Assembly (NCBI GenBank): GCA_002403375.1
Contig: DHHQ01000018.1
Span: 1 to 64,000, forward strand
DNA from: Thiobacillus denitrificans
GTDB taxonomy: Bacteria > Pseudomonadota > Gammaproteobacteria > Burkholderiales > Thiobacillaceae
Direction: 5' to 3'
DNA length: 64,000 nt
Below the pieces are notes generated by a model that saw only the letters and a list, made by a program, of their open reading frames with translations, made no database searches and was not told the origin of the DNA. Made by a program: the position numbers and the translations under genes. Shown piece after piece: positions 26,080 through 34,483 of the stretch. Numbering within the stretch: position 1 is the stretch's first letter; the number at the start of each line of letters is the position of its first letter.

Positions 26080-26889
26080 ATGAACTTCGCCCTCATCCTC
26101 TTCATCGCGCTTTCCGTCACCGGCGCCATCTGGCTGCTCGACGCGCTGCTGCTCAAGCGCGGCCGTGCCCGCGACGCCCGCGAGCCGCTGCTGGTCGAAT
26201 ACGCCAAGAGCTTCTTCCCGGTCATCCTGGTCGTGTTCGCGCTGCGCTCCTTCCTGGTCGAGCCGTTCAAGATCCCGTCGGGGTCGATGATGCCCACCCT
26301 GCTGATCGGCGACTTCATCCTGGTCAACAAGTACACCTACGGCATCCGCCTGCCGGTGATCAACAAGAAGGTCGTCGAGCTCAACGCCCCCGAGCGCGGC
26401 GACGTCATGGTGTTCCGCTACCCGGCCGACCCCGGCCTCGACTACATCAAACGCGTGGTCGGCGTGCCGGGCGACGTGGTCGAATACCGCAACAAGCGGC
26501 TGGTCGTCAACGGCCAGCCGGTGCCGAGCGAGGCCAGCGGCACCTACAGCTACGTCGGCAGCGGCCTCAACTACATCAACGCCCAGGTGTACGAGGAGCG
26601 CCTCAACGGCGTCGGCCACCAGATGATGACCGAGCCCGACAAGCCGTCGGTGTATCCGCCGCAGGTGATGGACTTCCCCTACCGGGAAAACTGCTCCTAC
26701 AATGCCGACGGCGAGGGCTTCGCCTGCAAGGTACCGGAAGGGCACTATTTCATGATGGGCGACAACCGCGATGCCAGCAACGACAGCCGCTACTGGGGCT
26801 TCGTCCCGGACCAGAACATCGTCGGCAAGGCCTTCTTCATCTGGATGAATTTCGATAATTTCGGCCGCATCGGCACCACCATAAAATAA
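26080..26889 (+). CDS. lepB: Signal peptidase I
   Basis: 269 residues. Two N-terminal membrane helices (about 3-20 and 45-62) precede the periplasmic S26 domain. The catalytic serine is S69 in IPSGSMMPTL and the general-base lysine K124 in DYIKRVVGVPGD; box E is HYFMMGDNRDASNDSRYWG. It removes signal peptides from exported proteins. The ATG directly follows the lepA TAA. Confidence 0.96.
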   Translation: MNFALILFIALSVTGAIWLLDALLLKRGRARDAREPLLVEYAKSFFPVILVVFALRSFLVEPFKIPSGSMMPTLLIGDFILVNKYTYGIRLPVINKKVVELNAPERGDVMVFRYPADPGLDYIKRVVGVPGDVVEYRNKRLVVNGQPVPSEASGTYSYVGSGLNYINAQVYEERLNGVGHQMMTEPDKPSVYPPQVMDFPYRENCSYNADGEGFACKVPEGHYFMMGDNRDASNDSRYWGFVPDQNIVGKAFFIWMNFDNFGRIGTTIK

Positions 26890-26898
26890 GGAGAGGTA

Positions 26899-27297
26899 AT
26901 GAACGCACGCCCCATGAAATCCCGCCAGTGCGGCATGTCGATGATTGGCTTCCTGTTCGTCGCCCTCATGCTGGTCATGCTCGCCATGCTCGGCATGAAG
27001 GTGGTACCGGCCTACATCGAGTTCTTCGGGGTGAAGAAGATTCTGGCCGACATGGCGCATTCGTCCGACCTCAGGAACATGAGCAACGGCGAGATCCGCA
27101 ACGATTTCGAGAAGCGGGCCAGCGTCGGCTACGTCAAGGGCGTCACCGGGAAGGACCTGCTGGTCGACCGTCGCGGCGGCGTGCCGGTCGTCTCGGCCGA
27201 ATACACCTTCCGCACCAGGCTCGTCCACAATGTCAGCCTGGTGATCGACTTCAGCGCCAGCAGCGATCCCAACGCGGCGCCTCCCCAGATTGACTAA
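26899..27297 (+). CDS. DUF4845 family protein
   Basis: 132 residues. A short basic N-terminus (KSRQCGMSMIGF), which looks like a type IV pilin-type start, leads into one membrane helix (about 14-35, FLFVALMLVMLAMLGMK). A small periplasmic domain follows (VVPAYIEFFGVKKILADMA, VVSAEYTFRTRLVHNVSLVIDF). This is the DUF4845 pattern, regularly placed between lepB and rnc in betaproteobacteria. Function is unknown. It overlaps the rnc start. Confidence 0.8.
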   Translation: MNARPMKSRQCGMSMIGFLFVALMLVMLAMLGMKVVPAYIEFFGVKKILADMAHSSDLRNMSNGEIRNDFEKRASVGYVKGVTGKDLLVDRRGGVPVVSAEYTFRTRLVHNVSLVIDFSASSDPNAAPPQID

Positions 27298-27970
27298 TCC
27301 CCTGCTTCTCCAGCGCCTGCAGCAGGCGCTGGGCTACACCTTCACCCGCGCCGATCTGCTGACCCAGGCGCTGACGCACCGCAGCTACGGCGCGCTCAAC
27401 AACGAGCGGCTCGAGTTCCTCGGTGACTCGGTGCTCAACTGCTCGGTCGCCCGCGCGCTCTACGACGCCTTCCCCGACCTGCCCGAGGGCAGCCTGTCGC
27501 GGCTGCGCGCCAACCTCGTGCGGCAGGAGACGCTCGCCGAGATCGCCGCCAATCTGAAGCTGGGCGACAGCCTGCGCCTCGGCGAGGGCGAACTGAAGAG
27601 CGGCGGCTTCCGCCGTCCCTCGATCCTCGCCGACGCGCTCGAGTCGCTGTTCGGCGCGGTCTTCCTCGACGCCGGATTCGACGCGGCGCAGCGCGTGGTG
27701 CGCGGCCTGTTCGACCCGCTGGTGGCGAAGATCGACCCGACGGCGTCGGGCAAGGATCCCAAGACCCAGCTGCAGGAAATCCTGCAGGCGCGCCGCCAGC
27801 CGTTGCCCGAGTACCGGCTGCTCGACACCCGCGGCGAGGCGCACGACCAGAGCTTCATCGTCGAGTGCGTGCTGGCCAGGCCCGCGCTCACCACCCGCGG
27901 CGTCGGCAAGAGCCGCCGCGCCGCCGAACAGGAGGCCGCACGCCAGGCGTGCGCGCAATTGCAGAAATGA
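27290..27970 (+). CDS. rnc: Ribonuclease III
   Basis: 226 residues with a TTG start overlapping the previous stop. The RNase III signature NERLEFLGDSVLN (about 37-49) carries the catalytic acidic residues, with a second set in ADALESLFGAVFLDAGF. A dsRNA-binding domain (about 150-224, DPKTQLQEILQARRQPLPEYRLL to GVGKSRRAAEQEAARQA) completes it. It processes rRNA and structured mRNAs. It overlaps era by ATGA. Confidence 0.95.
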   Translation: MTNPLLLQRLQQALGYTFTRADLLTQALTHRSYGALNNERLEFLGDSVLNCSVARALYDAFPDLPEGSLSRLRANLVRQETLAEIAANLKLGDSLRLGEGELKSGGFRRPSILADALESLFGAVFLDAGFDAAQRVVRGLFDPLVAKIDPTASGKDPKTQLQEILQARRQPLPEYRLLDTRGEAHDQSFIVECVLARPALTTRGVGKSRRAAEQEAARQACAQLQK

Positions 27971-28863
27971 ACGAGCCGCTCAGCGAATACAAGTGCGGCC
28001 TGATCGCCATCGTCGGCCGCCCCAACGTCGGCAAGTCGACCCTGCTCAACAGGCTGGTCGGGCAGAAGGTCAGCATCACCTCGAAGAAGGCGCAGACCAC
28101 GCGCCACCGGGTGATGGGCATCCATACGACCGATACGGCGCAGTTCGTGTTCGTCGACACGCCCGGGTTCCAGACCCGCCACGCCAGCACCATGAACCGC
28201 GCGATGAACAAGCGGGTGCGCGAGACGCTGTCGGACACCGACGTGGTGATGATGCTGGTCGAGGCCGGGCGGCTGACCCGCGAGGACCGCCAGGTGCTCG
28301 AACTGCTGCCGAAGGACCGGCCGACAGTCCTGGTGGTCAACAAGATCGACTACGCCCGTGACCGCGCGGCGCTGATGGCCTACCTGCAGGAAGTCGCCGC
28401 CGCGCACGCGTTCACCGAGATCGTCCCGGTGTCGGCGAAGAACGCGACCAACCTCGACGAGCTGTTGAAGACGCTCGAGAAGCACCTCCCGGAGAACCCG
28501 CCGCTGTTCGGCGAGGATGACGTCACCGACCAGACCGAGCGCCAGCTCGCCGCCGAACTGATCCGCGAGAAGGTGTTCCGCCTGTGCGGCGAGGAGATCC
28601 CCTACGCGGTCGCGGTCACCATCGACAAGTTCGAGGAGGAGGGCAGGCTGCGCCGCATCTTCGCCACCATCCTGGTCGACCGCGACAGCCACAAGGCCAT
28701 CGTCATCGGCAAGGGCGGCGAGAAGCTCAAGACCATCTCCACCCAGGCGCGCCAGGACATGGAACGCGCCTTCGACGGCAAGGTCTACCTGGAAGTCTGG
28801 GTGAAGGTGAAGGGCGGCTGGGCCGACGACGTGCGCATGCTCAAGTCGCTCGGGCTGGATTGA
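27967..28863 (+). CDS. era: GTPase Era
   Basis: 298 residues. The start at 27967 overlaps the rnc stop; upstream extension of the frame lies inside rnc. G1 is GRPNVGKST, G2 the KKAQTTRHR region, G3 DTPGF and G4 NKID; the C-terminal KH domain includes IVIGKGGEKLKTISTQARQDMER. It binds the 3' end of 16S rRNA in 30S assembly. Confidence 0.96.
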   Translation: MNEPLSEYKCGLIAIVGRPNVGKSTLLNRLVGQKVSITSKKAQTTRHRVMGIHTTDTAQFVFVDTPGFQTRHASTMNRAMNKRVRETLSDTDVVMMLVEAGRLTREDRQVLELLPKDRPTVLVVNKIDYARDRAALMAYLQEVAAAHAFTEIVPVSAKNATNLDELLKTLEKHLPENPPLFGEDDVTDQTERQLAAELIREKVFRLCGEEIPYAVAVTIDKFEEEGRLRRIFATILVDRDSHKAIVIGKGGEKLKTISTQARQDMERAFDGKVYLEVWVKVKGGWADDVRMLKSLGLD

Positions 28864-28929
28864 GCCCCGCACCAGGGGCGCGTCCTCCGCGCCCTTCATG
28901 CCCTGCGGGGGTTTCGCAAATCATGTTTC

Positions 28930-29661
28930 ATGGCCTCTGACGCCCGCATCAACAACGAGCCAGGCTTCGTCCTCCACACCTATCCGTTCAAGGAAACCAG
29001 CGTGGTGGCCGAGGTGTTCACCCGCGGCCACGGCCGCGTCGCGCTGATCGCACGCGGCGCGCGGCGGCCCGCGTCGGCGCTGCGCGGGCTGATGCAGCCC
29101 TTCACCCCGCTCCTGCTGTCGTGGTTCGGCAAGGCCGAACTGAAGACGCTGCACGCCGCCGAATGGCAGGGCGGGCTGATCGCGCCGCAGGGGCGCGCGC
29201 TGATGTGCGGGTTCTACCTCAACGAACTGCTGCTGCGCCTGCTGGCGCGCGGCGACGCGCATGAGCGCCTGTACGAACGCTATCTCGACACGCTCGAGCT
29301 GCTGGCGGGCGACTGCGACACCGGCGACTTCGAGCGCATCCTGCGCCGTTTCGAGAAGGACCTGCTCGCCGAGATCGGCTACGGCGCCACTTTCGACGTC
29401 GATGCCGAAAGCGGCGCGCCGATCGAGCCCGCCGCGCGCTACGTGTACCAGCCCGAGCGCGGCGCGCTGCGTGCGGTCGGGCAGCCGGGCTGCCCGGTGT
29501 CGGGACAGACGCTCATCGACCTCGCCGCCGACCGCTTCGAGCGCCCTACGACGCTCGTCGAGGCCAAGGCGCTGATGCGCACGCTGATCAACCATACCCT
29601 CGGCGCGAAGCCGCTTTATACTCGCCAGCTCCTGCGCGAACTCACCGACCTCACCCCATGA
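28930..29661 (+). CDS. recO: DNA repair protein RecO
   Basis: 243 residues. An N-terminal OB-fold (NEPGFVLHTYPFKETSVVAEVFTRGHGRVALIARGARRPASALRG) and a helical C-terminal part follow the RecO pattern; the zinc-finger cysteines of some RecO proteins are absent. It loads RecA onto SSB-coated DNA with RecR. The start lacks a strong Shine-Dalgarno. It is 66 bases after era and overlaps pdxJ. Confidence 0.92.
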   Translation: MASDARINNEPGFVLHTYPFKETSVVAEVFTRGHGRVALIARGARRPASALRGLMQPFTPLLLSWFGKAELKTLHAAEWQGGLIAPQGRALMCGFYLNELLLRLLARGDAHERLYERYLDTLELLAGDCDTGDFERILRRFEKDLLAEIGYGATFDVDAESGAPIEPAARYVYQPERGALRAVGQPGCPVSGQTLIDLAADRFERPTTLVEAKALMRTLINHTLGAKPLYTRQLLRELTDLTP

Positions 29662-30401
29662 GCATCCATCTCGGCGTCAACATCGACCACATCGCCACCC
29701 TGCGCCAGGCGCGCAAGACCCGATACCCGAGCCCGGTCGAGGCCGCGCTGCTGGCCGAGACCGCCGGCGCCGACTCGATCACCCTGCACCTCAGGGAAGA
29801 CCGGCGCCACATCCAGGACGCCGATGTCGCGATCCTTCGGCAGGTGCTGAAGACCAAGATGAACCTCGAGATGGCGGTGACCGAGGAGATGCTGGCGATC
29901 GCGATCGCAACCCGGCCGCAGGACGTCTGCCTGGTGCCGGAGAAGCGCGAGGAGCTCACCACCGAGGGCGGGCTCGACGTGAAGGGGCAGCTGCCCAAGC
30001 TGAAGGACGCCTGCACGCGGCTCGCCGACGCCGGCATCCGCGTCTCGCTCTTCATCGATGCCGACTTCGCGCAGCTCGACGCCGCGCACGCCGCCGGCGC
30101 GCCGGTGGTCGAGATCCACACCGGCCACTACGCCGACGCGGCGACCGACGACGCGCGCAGCGACGAGTTCGAGCGCATCCGCATGGCCGTCGCCTACGGC
30201 CGCAGCCTCGGCCTGACGATGAACGCCGGCCACGGCCTGACCTACCACAACGTGCAGCCGATCGCCGCGCTGCCGGGCATCCACGAGCTCAACATCGGCC
30301 ACGCGATCGTCGCGCAGGCGCTGTTCGTCGGCTGGAAGGAGGCGGTCGCCGAGATGAAGCGGCTGATGGTCGAGGCTGGCGGCACTTCTCCGACGCGTTG
30401 A
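29658..30401 (+). CDS. pdxJ: Pyridoxine 5'-phosphate synthase
   Basis: 247 residues. The TIM-barrel PdxJ shows LGVNIDHIATLRQARKTRYPSPVEAA at the N-terminus, EDRRHIQDADV, TRPQDVCLVPEKREELTTEGGLDV and NAGHGLTYHNVQPIAA near the end. It condenses 1-deoxyxylulose 5-phosphate with 3-amino-1-phosphohydroxypropan-2-one to give PNP. The ATG overlaps the recO stop. It is last in the run and converges on the dedA gene. Confidence 0.96.
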   Translation: MSIHLGVNIDHIATLRQARKTRYPSPVEAALLAETAGADSITLHLREDRRHIQDADVAILRQVLKTKMNLEMAVTEEMLAIAIATRPQDVCLVPEKREELTTEGGLDVKGQLPKLKDACTRLADAGIRVSLFIDADFAQLDAAHAAGAPVVEIHTGHYADAATDDARSDEFERIRMAVAYGRSLGLTMNAGHGLTYHNVQPIAALPGIHELNIGHAIVAQALFVGWKEAVAEMKRLMVEAGGTSPTR

Positions 30402-30492
30402 CCTGTCCCGGTCGCCGGCGAAGCTGTGGGTGTCGGCGAGGCTGAAATGGAGGGCAGCAGACGGCGCGGGCGAAGCCCCGGGCTGCGGTCGG

Positions 30493-31101
30493 CTAGCGGA
30501 GGACTTTCTTCTTCAGCTTGAGGCGGGCGTAGAGCAGTACGATAACGGCCACCGCACCCAGCGTGATCAGCGTGATGAGGTGAAGGTTGTTGCGGATCGC
30601 TTCTTCGTTGTGACCCAGGGTGTAGCCCAGAACGGCGAGGATCGTGACCCAGATGCCGGCGCCGAGGCTGGTGTAGAAGCTGAACACCGCGAGGTTCATG
30701 CGCGCGAGCCCCGCCGGCAGCGAGATGTACTGGCGCACGGCCGGGATCAGGCGGCCGGTGAAGGTGGAGATGTGGCCGTGGCGCGCGAAGAAGTTCTCCA
30801 TGCGCTGCAGCGAGTGTTCCTTGAACAGCACGTATTTGCCGTAGCGCAGCAGGAACGGCCGCCCGAGTTTCAATGCCAGCCAGTAGTTGCACAGCGCGCC
30901 GAACAGGCTGCCGCCGATGCCGGAGAGGATCGCCAGCGCGATGTTCATCTCGCCCTTGTAGGCGAGGTAGCCGGCCGGGATCATCACGACTTCGCTGGGG
31001 AAGGGGAAGAAGCTCGACTCCAGCGCCATCAGCAGGAAGATACCCGGGTAGCCCCAGGCGCCGACCGTGGCGACGATGGTCTGGATGAGGTCGTGGAGCA
31101 T
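30493..31101 (-). CDS. DedA family membrane protein
   Basis: 202 residues with several membrane segments. The DedA/VTT signature is present: ESSFFPFPSEVVMIPAGYLAY near residues 28-48, SLFGALCNYWLALKLGR, then FFARHGHISTFTGRLIPAVRQYISLPAGLARM with the conserved arginines and prolines of this undecaprenyl-phosphate or lipid flippase-associated family. It ends in a basic tail (RLKLKKKVLR). It lies downstream of secF, separated by a repeat element. Confidence 0.88.
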   Translation of the reverse strand: MLHDLIQTIVATVGAWGYPGIFLLMALESSFFPFPSEVVMIPAGYLAYKGEMNIALAILSGIGGSLFGALCNYWLALKLGRPFLLRYGKYVLFKEHSLQRMENFFARHGHISTFTGRLIPAVRQYISLPAGLARMNLAVFSFYTSLGAGIWVTILAVLGYTLGHNEEAIRNNLHLITLITLGAVAVIVLLYARLKLKKKVLR

Positions 31102-31103
31102 TT

Positions 31104-31229
31104 CAGGGGTCAGGGGTCAGGGGTCAGGGGTCAGGGGTCAGGGGTCAGTGCAGCGCGGTGTCGCCGCGCAAAACTGAAAGGCGCGAAGCACAAGGTCCCC
31201 TGATCCCTTGTACCTGAATCCTGACCCCT
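31104..31229. repeat. GGGGTCAGG-type inverted-repeat element, copy 1 (with heptamer tandem array)
   Basis: The left arm has expanded into six perfect CAGGGGT heptamers (31104-31145). A core with GCGAAGCACAAGG (31183-31195) follows, and a right arm CCTGATCCC...CCTGAATCCTGACCCCT runs to 31229, overlapping the first bases of the secF stop codon. The core and right arm match copy 3 at 52801-52900 in order and orientation. It lies between dedA and secF. Confidence 0.8.
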
Positions 31230-32160
31230 ACACGACGGCTTCTTCCTTCTTCTCCACCGGCTTGATGAAGTGCTCGCGCTTGACGCCGAACATCAGCAGC
31301 AGCGGGCTCGCCACCAGCGTCGACGAATAGATGCCGAACAGGATGCCGATCGTCAGCGCGAGCGCGAAGTTGTGCAGCGCCTCGCCGCCGAAGAACAGCA
31401 TCGACAGCACCATGATCTGGGTCGAGCCGTGGGTGATGATGGTGCGGCTCATCGTGCGGGTGATGGCGTCGTCGATGATGTGCGGGATGGTCTCGCCGCG
31501 CAGCTTGCGGATGTTCTCGCGAATGCGGTCGAAGATCACCACCGACTCGTTGACCGAGTAGCCGAGGATCGCCAGCACGCCGGCGAGCACGGTCAGCGTG
31601 AACTCCCACTGGAAGAACGCGAACACGCCGAGGATGATGATGATGTCGTGCAGGTTGGCGAGCATCCCGGCGACGGCGAAGCGCCACTCGAAGCGGATCG
31701 CCAGGTAGATCATGATGCCGATCACCACCACCAGCAGCGCCAGCGCGCCGCTGTCGTAGAGTTCCTTGCCGACCTGCGGGCCGACGAAATCGACGCGCCT
31801 GAGCTCCACCCCGGCGTCGGCGGCGGTCAGCGCGGCCATCACCTGGTTGCTCGTCTCGGCGGCGCTGCCGCCGCCCCGCACCGGCAGGCGGATCAGCACG
31901 TCGCGGCTGGTGCCGAAATTCTGCACGGTGATCTCGGGCAGGCCGGTCTTTTCGAGCGCACCGCGGACCGCCACCAGGTCGGCGGGATGGTCGTAGGCGA
32001 CCTCGATCACGGTGCCGCCGGTGAAGTCGACGCCGAGGTTGAGGCCGCGGTCCCACAGCGCCCAGACCGAGAACAGGAAGGTCAGCAGCGAAATCGCGGT
32101 GGTCGCCTTCCCCCAGCTCATGAAGGGGATGGTTTTCCTGAAGGGGAAGAATTCGATCAT
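31228..32160 (-). CDS. secF: Protein translocase subunit SecF
   Basis: 310 residues. Six membrane segments are expected. A first helix (ISLLTFLFSVWALWD) is followed by the NLGVDFTGGTVIEV motif; the periplasmic domain ends in SGALALLVVVIGIMIYLAIRFEW; the C-terminal bundle has ILGYSVNESVVIFDRIREN and ITHGSTQIMVLSMLFFGGEAL. With SecD it drives late steps of protein export using the proton gradient. It lies nine bases after secD. Confidence 0.96.
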   Translation of the reverse strand: MIEFFPFRKTIPFMSWGKATTAISLLTFLFSVWALWDRGLNLGVDFTGGTVIEVAYDHPADLVAVRGALEKTGLPEITVQNFGTSRDVLIRLPVRGGGSAAETSNQVMAALTAADAGVELRRVDFVGPQVGKELYDSGALALLVVVIGIMIYLAIRFEWRFAVAGMLANLHDIIIILGVFAFFQWEFTLTVLAGVLAILGYSVNESVVIFDRIRENIRKLRGETIPHIIDDAITRTMSRTIITHGSTQIMVLSMLFFGGEALHNFALALTIGILFGIYSSTLVASPLLLMFGVKREHFIKPVEKKEEAVV

Positions 32161-32169
32161 CGTCGTGCC

Positions 32170-33984
32170 TTAAATCGAGAGCTTCGCCAGGCGCGCCTGG
32201 CGGCCGTAGGTGAGGTTGGCCATCGCGCGCGACACCGTCACTGCGCTGAACATCGAGGTCAGGATGCCGAGGCACAGCACCACGGCGAAGCCGCGCACCG
32301 GACCGGAGCCGAGCCAGAACAGCGAGACGCCGGCGATCAGCGTGGTCACGTTGGCGTCGAGAATCGTGCCCCAGGCCCGCTCGTAGCCGGCGGAGATCGC
32401 CGCCTGCGGGGTCGAGCCGTTGCGCAGTTCTTCTCTGATCCGCTCGTTGATCAGCACGTTGGCGTCGATCGCCATGCCGAGCGTGAGCGCGATCGCCGCC
32501 ATGCCGGGCAGGGTGAGCGTCGCCTGCAGCATCGACAGCAGCGCGATCAGGAAGAAGCCGTTGATCGCGAGCGCCAGCGACGAGAATATGCCGAACACGC
32601 GGTAGTAGAAGATCATGAAGATGACCACCGCGGTGAAGCCCCAGATGTTGGCGTTGAAGCCCTTGGCGATGTTCTCGGCGCCCATGCTGGGGCCGACGGT
32701 GCGTTCCTCGACGATCTGCATCGGCGCGGCGAGCGCGCCGGCGCGCAGCAGCAGCGCCACGTCGGACGCCTCCTGGGCGGTTTCCATGCCGGTGATCTGC
32801 ACCCGGCCGCCGCCGATCTCCTCGCGGATCACCGGCGCGGTGATGGCCTCGGCGATGCCCTTCTCGATCAGCAGGATCGCCATGCGCTTGTTGACGTTCT
32901 CGCGGGTCACGTCCTTGAAGATGCGCGCGCCCTTGCCGTCGAGGCTGACGTGCACCGCGGCCTGGCCGCTCTGGCTGTCGAAGCCGGGTGCCGCGTCGGT
33001 GATCGAGTCGCCGGTCAGCACCACGTCCTTCTTCACCGCGATGTTGCTGCCGTCGCGGCTGGGGACGATCTCCGCGCCGAACGGCGCCTGGCCCTGCGCG
33101 ACCAGCGTCGGGTCGGCCATCTCGTCGACCAGGCGGATCTCCAGGGTGGCGGTGCGGCCGAGGATGTCCTTCGCCTTGGCGGTATCCTGCACGCCCGGCA
33201 GCTGCACCACGACGCGGCTGGCGCCCTGCTGCTGGATCACCGGCTCGGCGACGCCGAGCTCGTTGACGCGGTTCCTGAGCGTGGTGATGTTCTGCTGCAG
33301 GGCGAATTCCTGCACCTGCTTCTCGGCTTCAGGCTGCATGCGCGCGGTGAGGGTGAAGCCCTCGGCCTGGTCTTCCGGCGTGAACGCCAGGTCGGCGAAG
33401 GTCGTCGCCAGCTTGTTGGCGGCGGCGTCGCGCTGGTCGCGGGTGGCGAAATGCACGGTGACGGCGTTGCCTTCGCGGGTGATGCGGCCGTAGCGGATCT
33501 TCGCGCTGCGCAGCTCGGTGCGGAAGTCGTTCTGGTAGCGGATCGCCGCCTTCTCGAGTGCGGCCTTCATGTCGACCTCGAGCAGGAAGTGCACGCCGCC
33601 GCGCAGGTCGAGGCCGAGGTACATCGGCAGCGCGTTGATCGCGCCGAGCCAGGCCGGCGAGGCCGACACCAGGTTCAGCGCCACCGTGTAGCGCGGTCCG
33701 AGCCCGTTCTGCAGCACGTCCTTGGCGCGGATCTGCACGTCGGTGCTGGCGAAGCGCGCCTTGATGCTGCTGCCCGCCAGCTCGACGCCGCTGTAGGGCA
33801 CGCCGGACGCCCTGAGCAGCGACTCGACCTCGCCCAGCAGCGCGGTGTCGACCTTTTCGCTGGTGCGCACCGGCGACACCTGGACCGCCGGCACTTCGCC
33901 GAAGAAGTTAGGCAGGGTGTAGAGGAAGGCGACCACCAGCGTGAAGCCGATGAGCAGGTATTTCCAGAGCGGGAAGCGATTCAT
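32170..33984 (-). CDS. secD: Protein translocase subunit SecD
   Basis: 604 residues. An N-terminal helix (PLWKYLLIGFTLVVAFLYTLPNFF) precedes the P1 head region with LGLDLRGGVHFLLEVD (about 123-138). The membrane bundle carries LTLGMAIDANVLINERIREEL and AWGTILDANVTTLIAGVSLFWLGSGPVRGFAVVLCLGI. Length is usual. Partner of SecF in the Sec holotranslocon. The upstream gap to yajC contains repeat copy 2. Confidence 0.96.
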   Translation of the reverse strand: MNRFPLWKYLLIGFTLVVAFLYTLPNFFGEVPAVQVSPVRTSEKVDTALLGEVESLLRASGVPYSGVELAGSSIKARFASTDVQIRAKDVLQNGLGPRYTVALNLVSASPAWLGAINALPMYLGLDLRGGVHFLLEVDMKAALEKAAIRYQNDFRTELRSAKIRYGRITREGNAVTVHFATRDQRDAAANKLATTFADLAFTPEDQAEGFTLTARMQPEAEKQVQEFALQQNITTLRNRVNELGVAEPVIQQQGASRVVVQLPGVQDTAKAKDILGRTATLEIRLVDEMADPTLVAQGQAPFGAEIVPSRDGSNIAVKKDVVLTGDSITDAAPGFDSQSGQAAVHVSLDGKGARIFKDVTRENVNKRMAILLIEKGIAEAITAPVIREEIGGGRVQITGMETAQEASDVALLLRAGALAAPMQIVEERTVGPSMGAENIAKGFNANIWGFTAVVIFMIFYYRVFGIFSSLALAINGFFLIALLSMLQATLTLPGMAAIALTLGMAIDANVLINERIREELRNGSTPQAAISAGYERAWGTILDANVTTLIAGVSLFWLGSGPVRGFAVVLCLGILTSMFSAVTVSRAMANLTYGRQARLAKLSI

Positions 33985-33993
33985 GTCGGGGAC

Positions 33994-34102
33994 GGGGTCA
34001 GGATTCAGGGATCAGGATTCAGGGGAGAGGCTCGGGGCGGAGACGGTTATTCAGGCAGGCGGCCGCAGGCCGCCCATTCCCTGACCCCTGAATCCTGACC
34101 CC
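33994..34102. repeat. GGGGTCAGG-type inverted-repeat element, copy 2
   Basis: A perfect 17-bp inverted repeat has outer arms GGGGTCAGGATTCAGGG (33994-34010) and CCCTGAATCCTGACCCC (34086-34102). Inside, a second GATCAGGATTCAGGGG lies on the left and a GGCGGCC-GCA-GGCCGCC hairpin (34058-34074) on the right. It sits between secD and yajC and would fold as a long stem in the mRNA. Confidence 0.8.
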
Positions 34103-34110
34103 TTGTGGTC

Positions 34111-34428
34111 TCACAGGCCCTTGATCGTGCCCTTGGGCAGCAGGGTCTGGATCGCCTGTTTCTGCACGTGGGTGATGACGCCCTCGGCGATTTCCAGCGA
34201 AACGAACTGTTCGCCGATCTTGACGATCTTGCCGGCCTGGCCGCTGGCGGTGACGACCTCGTCGCCCTTGGCGAGCTCGGACAGCATCTTCTTCTGTTCC
34301 TTGGCGCGCTTCATCTGCGGGCGGATGAGCATGAACCAGAACAGCACGAAGATGATGATGAGCGGCAGGAACTGCTCGAAACCGGGGGATGCCCCGCCGG
34401 CGGCCTGTGCGTGTGCAAGCGAAATCAT
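34111..34428 (-). CDS. yajC: Sec translocon accessory subunit YajC
   Basis: 105 residues. A single N-terminal membrane helix (about 19-38, FEQFLPLIIIFVLFWFMLI) is followed by RPQMKRAKEQKKMLSELAKGDEVVTASGQAGKIVKIGEQFVSLEIAEGV, the YajC signature. Located upstream of secD, as in most proteobacteria. Confidence 0.95.
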   Translation of the reverse strand: MISLAHAQAAGGASPGFEQFLPLIIIFVLFWFMLIRPQMKRAKEQKKMLSELAKGDEVVTASGQAGKIVKIGEQFVSLEIAEGVITHVQKQAIQTLLPKGTIKGL

Positions 34429-34483
34429 GATGTCAGTGTGGAGTCGAAAAACCAGCGGATTCTAGCACGCCCGAATGACGGCC

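Noticed and set aside
31104..31145. Heptamer array as a CRISPR
   Set aside because: Units are 7 bases with no spacers and no cas genes.
31270..34098. 942-codon plus-strand open frame across secF and secD
   Set aside because: Shadow of two well-conserved sec genes on the other strand; composition dominated by His/Arg/Ala/Gly/Glu/Val with no domain.
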